Below are positions 33,106-44,466 of a DNA stretch of 64,000 bases, piece after piece. The translations under genes and the position numbers were made by a program. A model generated the notes under the pieces. The model had not been told where the DNA came from. It was given only the letters and a program-made list of their open reading frames with translations, and made no database searches. The stretch comes from Beta vulgaris subsp. vulgaris (lineage: Eukaryota > Streptophyta > Magnoliopsida > Caryophyllales > Amaranthaceae), in NCBI RefSeq assembly GCF_026745355.1, contig NC_079202.1:30252070-30316069 (forward strand), given 5' to 3'. Numbering within the stretch: position 1 is the first letter of the stretch; the number at the start of each line of letters is the position of its first letter.

Positions 33106-34893
33106 TTTTTTCTAGACCTTTTCCTCCCCGTCAAATCAAGACTCTTAACAATTGATATGCTCATCATGTACCACATAAAATACATCATATACGCAACACA
33201 AATTAATGACACTACCAACTGAATTTGTTGACAATTTCTTCTTCCTTCTTGATATTTGGTTATAACGGTCCATTTTTGAAATAAAACAAACCTCCTAGAA
33301 TTATCATTGCACCCCAAAACAACAACACATAAGTAAATATCCATAAAAAAAATATTAGTACAAGTAGTGATATTTTTGTATGATAACCTGTGAATTAGCA
33401 TTTACTTCTTTTTCTTCATCTTACTTGTTAAACTGGTAAAGCTGCTTATGAACTGATGCTTAGAGCTCCGAGGTCTTATCTACTGGAGAAATTTTTGAAA
33501 ATAATGGAAGTATGTTATAATGGAAGTATGGTACCATAGATAGTGGAATCTAATTGAAGTCCACCATGACATCAGATTTGTAGTAGATGAAATTCAATTT
33601 TATGCTATCTTTGCGTTCCTATAAAATATATAGTTGAAAACTTTGCAAAAGAGGGGTAAAGGCAACTAAATCAAGTATGTTCACTAACTAATGCTTCAAC
33701 CCAAGTTCAAACTGTATGAATATGAAGGCCGCCCTTAACAATGTCAGTTGAAGATAAACAACTCCAACATAGAAGCTTCAGAACTTAAGCATCATATAAC
33801 GAGCTAACGGCATGTTAAAACACAGATTGAATAAAATGATGTGGGTTGTTTAAGATTGACACATCCAGTGATCCAGTGTTAGATTTTTCAAAAATGAAAA
33901 CATGATTTGCATTGCCAATATAATAAAGAATGTTTCTAGCAACTTTGTAACAGAAACATGAAATATGATCATATATTCAGCAAACTCATTTCATATTCAA
34001 ATCTGAGAAAATTAAAAGTGTAACCAAGCTTCCTTCGATATTGATAGTGTATGTTACAATATTGCTTTTATGTAATTACTATCTTACTGCAGCAGTAGAA
34101 TGTTGCAATCAAATAATGTGATTTTGGGAAATTTGATCATCACAACATAGCTAAAAACATCTCAAAATATAATCACATATGGACAATAACATAAGAAGAT
34201 GATTGAACTCAGCTAAACATTTTATCGAACATGTGTCGTGCATGAATAAAACAATCACTCGTGAAAACAACTTTACCCAGTAAATTAGTGAACTCTGAAC
34301 TTATGACAAAAATCAACAATAGCAGCATCATGATAAGTATAGGAAAAGAACCCTAGTTTTTAAGAAGATTGTAGAGATGGATACCTAAGCTTAATTTTGT
34401 ATAGGCAAAAAAAAAACTCTGAAGTTCGCAATCCCTTTGATCTGAGGAGAATTCAACAATAGCAGCATCATGATGAGGAGAATTCGACCAAAAAAAAAAA
34501 AAAGAATAAAAGCATCAATATAGTGAAAATCGCACAAAAAATACTGTAAATTCACTCGAAAATTACGTATGAAAAAAAGATGATTGGTTGTTCTTGCGTA
34601 AACATCATCTTCACAACAGATTTGAAGAACTTCGCAGTAGATTTGAAGATTTCGCAGCAGCTTAGAAATATTTCGAACAAAATTCGAAGATGAATAGAGG
34701 AGAGAGAAAGTAGGTGAAGGGTTTGAAGATGGGGAATCAAAAGTAACGTGATTTGTTTCCTTTAGTGCGAGGAGGGTTTCAAAATGGGGGAATCAAAATT
34801 GGGCTAGTAAAGGAGTGAAAAAAACAATAAAATAAGGGAGTGTGCTACCTCAATCCATTTCCAAGCCCAAAATATTTCCAACCAAACGGGCCC
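33106..34893 (-). other. Upstream and subterminal part of the PIF/Harbinger element
   Basis: AT-rich, no firm coding region. It ends in the right terminal inverted repeat (34874-34893). Confidence 0.6.
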
Positions 34894-34896
34894 TTA

Positions 34897-35850
34897 AAGT
34901 GTTATAAGGAGGAGGTTTATGAAACAATAATCATAAGGTGACTTCCACTGTAATAGCTTGAAAGGTAGCATACAAACAAGATGTGTGGCGGTGAGCAAAC
35001 AACCCCCCTCGAATTTCTTAGGTAGATTTGCATGCAATCTAAGAGCTCTATAAATCTCTAACAATTGCTTATGCTTTGTTTCAACCCTGTCATTCTGTTA
35101 AGGGACATGAGGGACACTTCTCTGGTGAATTATACCCTTATGAGCAAAGAGAGTTAAATATTGTTTTCCTTGATAAGTTTTGTACCATTATTTAATCTAA
35201 TGATCTTCACCTTCTTATTGAATTGAGTTTATATCATCTTCAGTTAATCAATTACAGCTTTATAAAATTATAGATTATTGTGTAACAAAAGGTCCAGACA
35301 ACTCGGATATGGTCATCTAGAATAGTAAAAAAAAATATGAAGCACCATTAAAGGCTGATACTCTATAAGCACCGTACCCAAAGATCTATGTGAATTAGAT
35401 CAAAACATGCCATAACTTTACTTGTGCTAACATGAATTGATACTTTCTGTTGCTTAGAGTGCAAACAAGCAGTACAATCATACTCTTTCAAGCCTTTGCA
35501 ATGACACAGATCTATATGCTACATTATGGACAAAGAAATATGTCCTAAACGAGCATGTAGCATTTCTAAGCTAAGGTAAGATAATTATTGCATTTATGTT
35601 TAAGACTAGTACTAGTCTTAAAAGGAAACACAACATTATCTACAGGTAATTCAGTAACTGCTATATTGCCAGTGGCCTGAGACTTAGATAGCTCAAAACT
35701 CTTGATGTCTGCAGACAAGTTCTATTCAAGTAGTACAATCCATTGTACTACTTGCCTACTTCAACGATGTCTTTAGAATGGTCCTAAAAACAACAGTTAG
35801 TCCCATTAAAAACAACTGTAATTTCATATTTATCCACCAATTGACCAATT
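34897..35850 (-). pseudogene. Copia C integrase remnant (pre-integrase and core)
   Basis: On the minus strand, scattered frames give pieces of the pre-integrase zinc region (35590-35460) and of the core up to the PIF insertion point. Many stops and frame changes are present. The identification rests mainly on its position between a clear protease and the clear integrase end at 22396-22285. Confidence 0.6.
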
Positions 35851-35855
35851 GACAT

Positions 35856-36158
35856 CTAATTATGTTTGAACCCTTCCATTAGCAACATATTATACAACAC
35901 CAAGTCTTCACTCAAAATGACTTTGTTAGTCTTTTTCACCAGTCTATAAGTACCATCCGGTAGACCTACCTTAATTGGTACAAGCAACTCTATTTTATTA
36001 ACCAAGAGTAATTCATAAAAGATCATATGATCACAAGCACCATAATGTATTATCCAGTATGTATTATCATTTTTATCTAAATAAAGATTTGGTACCTGCA
36101 AAACAGGCAAAACAGGCAAAATTGCTAGATCCAACACCTCTAGAATCATCCTTGGCAA
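35856..36158 (-). pseudogene. Copia C protease region
   Basis: It contains YWIIHYGACDHMIF, a damaged form of the copia Trp-Ile-Ile-Asp-Ser-Gly-Ala-Ser-Asp-His-Met site in which the catalytic Asp is His and the Ser is Tyr. It then has PIKVGLPDGTYRLV and LLMEGFKHN, which lead into the pre-integrase domain. The protease is inactive. Confidence 0.82.
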
Positions 36159-36319
36159 TTTGTTTTCCTTTCATAGATCTCATGACTTGTTGACACATCA
36201 TAGCCACCATGTCAGAACTAATCCTAGCAGCAGCAGTAGATTGAATTGGAACAGAAGCTGGATTTTGATCTAGGGGAGTGTCTCCATAATCAACACGAGC
36301 ATTATCAACCAATTTATAA

Positions 36320-37303
36320 CCAACTGTACCACCTCACACACTACCTCTTATACTACCTTTTTTTCCTGCCTTAATAGAGTTATACCAGTTTGGATAACCA
36401 ATTAGCTTAAAGCATTAATCCATTGTGTGACCTCTCCCTTCGTAATGGTCACATAATTTCTCCATTTTCTCCTTTTTCCAATCTCTTTTGTTAGGATTAG
36501 AAAATTTATTTTGTGATTAAATACTCTATTCACTCTTTGCGCTGCCAAAGCACTACTTTTAGTAGTAAACTCAATAGCACCAATGTTAACCTCCTATTGC
36601 TTTTTAATATGTTGCAAAAATGAAAAAGCACGATAAATTGTAGGAATAGGATCCATAGAGAGAATGTTAGATATAGTAGTATGAAAACCACTATCTAAAC
36701 CAAGTAGAAAATGCATACGTTTATCCTCAACCTCCAAATCTTCCAGTTTCTTTAGAAAATTACATGAACTATAACTTAAAGCACCATTATAGCGAACTTG
36801 CAATATTTGAAAGTCTTTTAATCTTACCATAATAAGTAATGATTGACATGTTTTGTTGCTTTAGTAATCCTACTTCTTTCTTCAATTGATACACTAATGG
36901 TCCATTAGCTTGACTAAAGATTTCTTGTAATTCAGTCCACAAATTCAGCTGAATTCTCTATAAATCCATATTCATCAGCAAATTCAGAACTGATGGAGCT
37001 TAAGATCCAACTCATAACCATATAATCAGCTTGTTTCCATTTCTGAAAACTTGTATCCTTTTCATCTGGCATTTTTGAATTTCCATTGATAAATCCTTCT
37101 TTATTCTTTGCAATTAACGTTCTTCTCACATTTCTACTCCAACGCATGAAATTATTTCCAGCAATTACAAACAAGTGACGATGTAGGATTATCCGAAGAT
37201 AAAATGAATATAGGATAATTACCGCCATTATCATTATTTCCTCCAGTACTTCCATTACCTCCATTGAGAAAAATTTCTGAATCTTGCACCATTGAATCTT
37301 CAA
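36320..37303 (-). pseudogene. Copia C gag
   Basis: Two readings (37303-36932 and 36830-36594) carry copia gag text: NNFMRWSRNVRRTLIAKNK, DTSFQKWKQADYMV and DKRMHFLLGLDSGF. The part 36500-36320 should hold the zinc knuckle but is degraded. Frame changes near 36920 and 36590. Confidence 0.82.
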
Positions 37304-37464
37304 TCAAATTGATTAATTCTCAAAATTAAGAAATTATTAATCAATTTCAAACGAATTCGTCTTCAATTCAGAATTTCTAATAATCGCAAAGCAACCATTG
37401 TAAAAAAATTCTAATAATCGAAATCTTAAATCAAAATCAATGAGCGAACCTCAATCTCATATGT

Positions 37465-37476
37465 GCTCTGATACCA
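37465..37476 (-). other. Primer binding site of Copia C, initiator-Met tRNA type
   Basis: The minus strand reads TGGTATCAGAGC directly after the LTR, the standard plant copia PBS. It is a useful in-window contrast to Copia A and B. Confidence 0.92.
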
Positions 37477-37673
37477 TGAAGAATCTAAGAATCTGAAATC
37501 ATGTTATTGATTATAGTAGAACACTAGAGAGGAAATCATACACTCCAGTGAGAGAAAGAGTTGTAATAATATCTAATATAACTGATTATTATAGAGAATG
37601 TTTATTTGTACTAGTGGTTGTTATAACACTAACAAACTCTAACTAATCAGCTGACTAACTTGTTGAGTCAACA
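37477..37673 (-). repeat. 5' LTR of Copia C (197 bp)
   Basis: It begins tgaagaatctaag next to the PBS and ends gttgagtcaaca, giving TGTTGACTC..CTTCA on the minus strand. Such short LTRs are seen in some copia lineages. Confidence 0.82.
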
Positions 37674-38283
37674 AATTTATGAATAAATACAATTTATAAT
37701 AAATTTGGTAGCTTCATTGATTTATGTTCGTTTTCTTTATGATCAGGCAACATAAACTACTTTCACTAAGGATTAATTCTTTTGTCATTGCCTAACGATC
37801 ATGTAGATTATATCTTCATGCATTGATCTAAACCAAATAAATTCGAACTTTGACAAATAATATAAGTTCATTATTGGTTTCGCATTTTATCAGCTACTAG
37901 CTGACAAGAAGAATTAATTATTCTATGTAGAAAAGCAACTAGCATTGTAGCTTATAAGCTCGTTGTTTAGCTACTGCTTAGCTGGCACAAATGATTACAA
38001 GTTAGTTACAGTTTGATAGATTAGTTAGTTAGCTTCCTTAGCTTCCTCTTTACTCTTTGTAAATCCTCTTGTATAAATAGATTTCTTTAGGCTATAAACC
38101 ATTTCAAGTTTTGAGATAATAAATTTTTACAGAGTTCTCTATTTTCTCTCAGAGATGATATGAATTATCTCTTCAAGCATCATTTCTCGAAATAAATGAG
38201 AAGTTTTCCTAATCTCTCAAACAAATAAAAAGCAATTAGCATCAACATATATTATAGCTAAAAGATAACTTTGGAATAAGATT
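37674..38283. other. Stretch between Copia C and the CACTA element, nothing firm
   Basis: AT-rich. A TATA-like tgtataaatag (38072) followed by a short leader-like region gives it the look of an LTR fragment, but no partner, PBS or duplication was found. The missing left end of the CACTA element should be here and is not. Confidence 0.35.
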
Positions 38284-40998
38284 GAAGTTGCAATAGACCA
38301 TTTATGTCTAATAAATCGATCACTCGTAATCTTTTTCTCCCAATGGTACCACAACCATCAAACCTTCCTTCATTTCTAGATAGACCCTTCATAGGAAAGA
38401 ACTTGCATCTATGACCCATATGCCAACAATCTCAACATATCCGATGCATCATTAGGAGTGTCAGATAATGGGTTCATAACTCGTTCTTTAAACCAATCAA
38501 CGACCGACTGTTTATGCCCAATCATCAACTCACATTCATTCTTCAATGGATACTGAACACTAAGCACAGTCATGTGCTCATCTAAGTAAGGATGAACTTA
38601 TTTCAGATTTTATAACACAATTAATTCTGCTTTTCTTTTCAACTCTCCATCAAGAGACAATACTTTTCTCCCAATGGTACCACAACCGTCAAGCCTTCCT
38701 TCATGTCTAGATTTTGGCAATCCAATTGCTGATGCACATGCTAAATACCGACTTACATATTCAGATACTCCCTCCGCAATTGTTCTTTGGACAATACTTG
38801 CTTCTGGTCTAGCTGGATTCATCACTTTACCCTTCAGAGTACCAATATGCCTTTCGAAAGGCCACATATACCTCATACAAACGGGCCCACAAAGTTTAAT
38901 TTCTCGGATAAGATGAATTATCAAATGAGGTATGATGTCAGAGAACGATGGTGTGAAGTACATTTCAAATCGACACATCGTATTTATTACACCGGCTTGC
39001 AAGTTATCTAGAGTGTTAGGATTAATCACCTTGCTAGAGATAGTTGTGAAGAAAAAACACGGCTTTTTAATCGTATATCTTACTTGGGAAGGTAAAATTC
39101 CTCGTATTGCAACAGGTAATAAATGCTGCATCAAGATATGAGAATCATGAGATTTCAAAACAACGAGTTTCAAATCCTTCAGTGAGAGAAGGTTTTGAAA
39201 ATTTGACGAGTATCCAACATGGACCTTTAACCTATGCAGAGACTCACAAAAATTGGTTTTTCTCCTTCTTAGACAAAGTGTAGCAAGCTGGTGCAAGATA
39301 ATAGCGTTGTCCCCGCTCCTGAGGTGCTAGTTCTGGTCTTCCGATTTCAGCCATGTCTTTCCTAGCTTTAACTCCATCCTTTGTCTTCCCGGGCATATTC
39401 AACAATGTTCGATAATGCATCACAAACATTTTTCTCAATGTGCATTAATCAAGACAATGTCTGACTTCAAACATTCCAATACGGAAGGTCCCAAAGCATA
39501 GACCTTTTCTTGTATAAGTTCTTTGAGACACTTTTGAAAGGCTTGCCAAACATTGTTTCAATATCCTTTACCCGCTTAGAAACCTCTTTTCCACGTAAAG
39601 GTACATGGGCTTCTCTCATCTCCACTTTTCCATTGAACAACTTTTTCTTATTACGAAATGGATGATCTGAAGGAAGCATGTACGATAACGCATGTACACA
39701 TTCTTCCCACAATGATATAACCGCTCATCAATCATATCCTCATCACAAATATGACATGCCTTTGCTCCTTTAACTATATACCATGACAAATTCCCTTAAG
39801 CCGGAAAATCATTAATTGTGCAAAATATCATGGCACGCAATGTGAAGTTAGTTTTCGCATACGCATCAAACATCGAAACACCTTCATCCCACAATAATTT
39901 TGTATCTTGAAGGAGTGGGTTAAGATACACATCTAAGTCATTTCCGGGTTGCTTAGGATCCAAAATAAGAAGCGATAGCATAACGCATTTACGCTTCATA
40001 CATAACCAGGGTGGCAAATTATACATAGTCAGCGGAACCAGCCAAGTGCTATGCTGGGTACCTAGTGTGCCAAATGGGTTCATCCCATCTGTACAAAGCC
40101 CAAGCCTATGATTTCGAGGTTCTTTACCAAAACTGGAAAACTTTCGGTCGATATTTCTCCATTGCGGAGAATCGGTCGGATGTCTAAGCATCCTACCTTT
40201 CTTTCTCTCTTCGGCATGGCACCTTAATAATTTAGCATTATTTTCATTCTAAAATAAACACTTAAATCTCATAATGATTGGAAGATACCAAAGAACCTTC
40301 GCTGGAATTTCTTTCTTCTCACCCCTTCAGCATCCTCCTTTATCTTGTATCGAGACTCTCCACATCTTGGACACTCACGCAAATCCTTGTACTCGTTTCG
40401 ATACATCACACAATAATTTGGACATGCATGTATCTTATCATATTCCATACCTAATGGACACAATAATTTTTTTGCCTCGTAGGTAGAGTTGGGAATTTCA
40501 TTCCCTTCATGTAGCAATTCTTGTAAAAAAGTGAAGAACTCACTTAGACTTTTATCTGTCCAACTATGTTTCGATTTCATAATTAATAATGTGAGGATGC
40601 CATAAAGTTTAGTGAAATTCTTACACTCCGGATACATAGGTTTGTCCGCTGCACTTAGAATATTATCATAGATATGCGGACGATCGATTTCTTCATCCTC
40701 CGAATTGTAAAACATCTCATGTACCGTATCATTCTCACCATCTACCCTATTATTCTCATTATCATCCTCTCCTTCAACCTCAACCTCATCATCAATCTGA
40801 TCAACATGCAAATCATCACACAAGCTAGTGGAGCTCATACCCTGATCATAAAACTCTCCACGCTATGTCCACCTAGTATAATTACTCTTAAAATCACGAC
40901 TAATCAAATGAACTTTAATTTGCTCCACATCACGATACCCCTAGAGTTATTGAAATCACAATAAGGACACAAGACACAAGATTAATGTTCTAATGCAA
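38284..40998 (-). pseudogene. CACTA (En/Spm) TNP2-type transposase, decayed
   Basis: From right to left: acidic N-terminal part (EVEVEGEDDNENN), then ACPNYCVMYRNEYKDLRECPRCGESRY with zinc-type Cys pairs (40420-40350). Next are MLRHPTDSPQWRNID and GLCTDGMNPFG...NLPPWLCMK (40191-40000), GNDLDVYLNPLL, FCTINDFPA (39800), VPLRGKEV, TLLNMPGKTKDG (39400) and KSHDSHILMQHLLPVAIRG. The DUF4218-type block follows (MYFTPSFSDIIPHLIIHL, GPVCMRYMWPFERHIG) at 39100-38850, with an EHMTVLS..WFKERV end near 38560-38470. Four or five frame changes break it. TNP2 binds and cuts CACTA ends. Confidence 0.9.
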
Positions 40999-42780
40999 CC
41001 CTGGTAAATCATCAACCCCTTGTAGAAATGTCGCCGAAATCCGATTACCATACATCCAGTTTAGATCCATATTCATACACTAGAGACACCAACAAGACCA
41101 CAATCGATCACATCATTCAAAGTGGCTTATTAAATGCAGTCATGAACATTTGATTCCTTATCACTCCAACCTAACCGATCCTTGAGTTTCTCATCTCACT
41201 AGTGAATGAACATTTGGTTTTCAATTCTAAGAAAAATCCGACAGTACTTCCTTACAGTAGTTAAACTATCATCATATGTACCCAGAGAACACTTAGGGAA
41301 ATGAGCGGGATCCTTCTTAAAATCGAAAACCAAACATTCATTCACATCCTAAGTGAGATAAGAAACTCAACGACAGTCCCGAACCGGGGACTATTCAAGA
41401 CTTACTCCTAATGAGTAAGCCTTGAACAATTATCTAGGCAAATGATGCACATCGCAATTAAACAGCACAAGCCAATCCATTCCTTTCATTTCCCTCTCCA
41501 CCCCATTAAGGTAGGTCCATATAGGTTTGGTTATAATTCAACATATACCTTCCCAATAACATAACCAAATAATTCACATATACTTTCCCAATCATAAAAT
41601 CAAACAATTCCTTAGATTTGCTTACCCTCCCCCCCCCCCCATATAGGTTTGGTCATAATTCAATATTATGGAGACAATTAAAGCAAATCCACACAAATCC
41701 AAATTTATGGTTAAATTAACGTAAATCATGAAATAACAAAAGGTATAATACATACATCTACTCTCAAGGAGCAGCAAAGACAAGCACAACGAGGTGAGCT
41801 TAGAGAATCGGCAAACCGACGAGGACATGACAGAAGATGGCAACTGAAGTACAATGTAGAGGAGATGCAAAGTGAGAGAATGCAACACCATTGAAAGAGA
41901 TTAGTTTAGATCGTCACACAACATATCACTAAATTTCACAAATTCAAGGTAAATTAGAAACTATATATAAATTCTTATAAGTTTGAAATTCTAAAGTGAG
42001 CATTCAAGAATTCTAACTCATAATCGAAACACATAATTCTAAAGTGAGTATTCAAAAAACACATGTAAGAAATTGATTCATTACAAAACATATGAATATA
42101 ATTATAAATTACCAAGCAACTCATTTAGAGCACTAAAAACTATACAAATTCATAAGCAGTACAAACTACAAACTATAAAGTACAAACGTCCTATATTTAA
42201 TATCAAAATTAATTTCACACATGTTTATCATGAGTTGAATTCTAATTTTGACCCGTGAAAAAAATCAGAACTAAAATCATTCAAAGCAACCCCTAAAAAA
42301 ATTAAGGGAACTTGAAAATACATGATTAATGTAAATTAATACAAAAAATTAAAAAATAACAAGAATTACATACATTGCCGACAGCAGCGACGACAAGTGA
42401 AAGAGAAAGAGTGACCCAGAATGATAGTGGGAGAATGAGTGTGGGAGACGTAAAACCGAGTGCACCGACGGCGAGACGATCGCAAGGATTCACCAGCGAA
42501 GTGGGTGGCAGCTGCGAGTGAGTGCGATTGAAAACCGAGAATGTGAGAGTGAGAGTGAGGACCAAGAATGAGAGAGAGAGCGAGTGAGAGTGCGAATCTG
42601 AAAACACCAAAAACAAAGTGAGAGGGGATAATTGAGTGAATTCGTCGAAGAAGTGACAGTCGCCGGCGAGGGTAAGGGAGCGCCAACAAGGGTGAGTTTG
42701 TTGTAGGATAGAGAGAGAAAGTGAGAGTGGGAGATTTCAATTTAGAATTGCGTTTAGGGCCTGACAATAATGTTGTTGGA
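40999..42780 (-). other. 5' part of the CACTA element upstream of TNP2
   Basis: No conserved coding region is seen. A C10-12 run lies at 41629-41640. A short minus-strand ORF (42767-42366) is Ser/Leu-rich and without a known family. An AT-rich part precedes a GA-rich part (42400-42730). Confidence 0.45.
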
Positions 42781-43229
42781 TCGAAAATAAGTGGGAAAAG
42801 TGATTTGCGTCGGATGGGCCATGGGGTCCGATGTAAATTACTTTTTGCAGCGCACTAAAGAGAAGTGTGACGCAGATATGGGTCTCACTTTTTGTATCCA
42901 AGCATGCAGCGATGTGCTTCGGATGGGCCTTAGAGTCCGACACACAACCTTGTATCTGAGCTATATGTGTCACTTTGCTTAAGGGTCCGACGTATATAGC
43001 TTGTGATTTGGCTTCTGTAATGTCCGTCAATGTTTTGCCTATCCGATGCACATAGCTTGTGCGATGATGTTTTGCGTCTCACACTAGGTAAATACAACGC
43101 ATATATGGAGTCTTTTGTGTCGAGTCCCATTTGCATGCGACGCAAATGAGGTCCCCATTCACTTCTGCGTCGTTTTTCCTGTTGTGCGACGTACTTGGGG
43201 AGAGGCAAATCGTCGTTTTTCTACTAGTG
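42781..43229 (-). mobile_element. Terminal and subterminal region of the CACTA element
   Basis: It ends cgtcgtttttctactagtg, the CACTAGTAGAAAAACG terminal repeat reversed. Before it come many copies of gtccga/tcggatggg, gacgca/tgcgtc and related words in both orientations (42805-43200), as in the transposase-binding ends of this superfamily. It differs from the gatgcggt repeats of the other CACTA element at 15663, so the two are separate families. Confidence 0.82.
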
Positions 43230-43683
43230 TAACCACCATAAGTTTCACTGTGCTGCTCCTACTTATCTGGTGTATGATGAGATCCGTTTAGTAATTCGTT
43301 TAATGTGCATGTATGTAGGCATGTTAGTTGTTAGAAGGTCAAACCAACTATGTAACTCATCTTGTTGTACATTGGAAGATGGAGAATAATTCTCAAATTG
43401 TTTGTATGGACTCCTTTTTCCAAATTATGTTTTCCTTGGTGAAAGCTGATTTACAATCATAAAATTTATGTTTCTCTAAAAAGCAAACCACCATAATGGC
43501 ATAAAGGGCTAATATGAGTGAGTGATATAAAATTTGTAATCAATTACGAATCTGAAATGGGTAATGCACGATCACTTTTCCTTATGCATTAGGGTGAAAT
43601 CCAATAAAAAAGTTTAGTAAAACTAGAAGGATACATATGCATATATTCTATTAACTAAATGAGTGTATTTTTGAGCTGAAGTT
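43230..43683. other. Stretch between CACTA element and Copia B, nothing recognised
   Basis: AT-rich, no coding region or repeat seen. The last five bases (aagtt) are the left target duplication of Copia B. Confidence 0.5.
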
Positions 43684-44436
43684 TGTTGGAACATTTATAG
43701 GGTAATGGGTTTGAAACTCATATGGGTATGTACTAGAAGAGGAGGAGGTCTAGTATGCAAAAGGCTAGAGTGCATCAAGTGGCAAAACGCATTGATCAAC
43801 CAAGGGAGACAGAAGACTGGCCGCGAGTCGCGACAACCGTCGCGAGTCGCGACCAGTGGCCCGTCGCGATTCGCGACAGGCGTCGCGGGTCGCGACCAGC
43901 GCCTCGCGACTCGCGAGCCTTTTCGCGAGTCGCGACGTGTCTTCTGCCTTGGAATGCGAAAATATGCCTTGACGGTTTTATGTCCGTTGTGATGTTATGG
44001 TCTCATTTTAATGACCTTTAAGGTCCTTAAATCAGTAGATTAAAGGCCTTTGATGGGTGATTAAAATGGGGGTTATGGGTTTAACTACTCGAGTCAATGA
44101 AAGGTTTATTTTTTTTTTATATAAACCTTGGGATTCCTATGAGTGAGGGGTTAGAAGAAAAATCAGATTTTCTATACTCTCAAAAAAAACCTTCTTGTTT
44201 TGCTTAAGAGAAACCTTGCAATCTTCTCTTGAGTGTTCTTCACAAACACAAAAACACAAGTTCTTGTTGATTCACTTAGAAGATCATCTAAGTGGATTGT
44301 TTCTCTCCATTGTATTTCATTAGTTATTTCGTGTTAACCCGGTGATCCTAGAGGGGCGAAATTAAACTAATAGGAAAGCGTAGTTTCCTTGCCTTGGAGT
44401 GGATATCCGGTTCTCTCATTGATCACACATCTAACA
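43684..44436 (+). repeat. 5' LTR of Copia B
   Basis: 753 bp. It holds a GC-rich block of tcgcgagtcgcgac words (43818-43940), a TATA box (tatataaa, 44118-44125) and, at 44358-44373, the segment gaaattaaactaatag, complementary to the bases that follow the LTR. Confidence 0.95.
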
Positions 44437-44460
44437 ATCTATTAGTTTAATTTCCCCTTT
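44437..44460 (+). promoter_or_regulatory. Non-canonical primer-binding position of Copia B, complementary to the LTR
   Basis: After the LTR come two bases (at) and then ctattagtttaatttc (44439-44454), the exact reverse complement of 44358-44373 (16 bp). If one base (c44357) is bulged, the pairing continues for about five more bases (aggg/ccct). No TGG or known tRNA complement is present. gag starts at 44467, 30 nt after the LTR. The same LTR segment is kept in the 3' LTR (49611-49626). Confidence 0.8.
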
Positions 44461-44466
44461 TCGGAT

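Larger units (their letters stand above)
22397..34893 (-). mobile_element. PIF/Harbinger transposon carrying a nested copia element
   Basis: The left end is ggggtcgtttggttc and the right end, reversed, gggcccgtttggttgg. TTA is duplicated outside both (22394-22396 and 34894-34896), as expected for this superfamily. Inside are the two usual genes on the minus strand: a DDE transposase (33105-31876) and a Myb/SANT-like ORF (31606-23030). Without Copia A (23456-29520) it is about 6.4 kb. Stops and frame changes in both genes indicate a recently dead copy. Confidence 0.9.
22254..37673 (-). mobile_element. Copia C: decayed Ty1/copia element split by a PIF/Harbinger element
   Basis: On the minus strand: LTR (37673-37477, only 197 bp), initiator-Met PBS (37476-37465), gag (37303-36320), protease (36158-35856), integrase (35850-34897), interruption by 34893-22397, then the end of the integrase domain (22396-22285; RVFGYLCYA, HRDKFDTKARNAYFWDIHM). 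The reading joins exactly at the TTA duplicated by the insertion. The RT part and 3' LTR are missing; the copy is cut at about 22254. Confidence 0.85.

Noticed and set aside
37674..38160. Region resembling an LTR (TATA-like tgtataaatag and leader)
   Set aside because: No partner LTR, PBS, polypurine tract or target duplication found.
42366..42767. 133-codon Ser/Leu-rich minus-strand ORF upstream of TNP2
   Set aside because: GA-rich DNA read in reverse gives Ser/Leu-rich text in more than one frame, and no TNP-type motif is present.
43818..43940. GC-rich palindromic array considered as CRISPR or protein-binding operator array
   Set aside because: Units are short, without spacers of constant length, and the block is repeated in the 3' LTR. 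It is part of the LTR.
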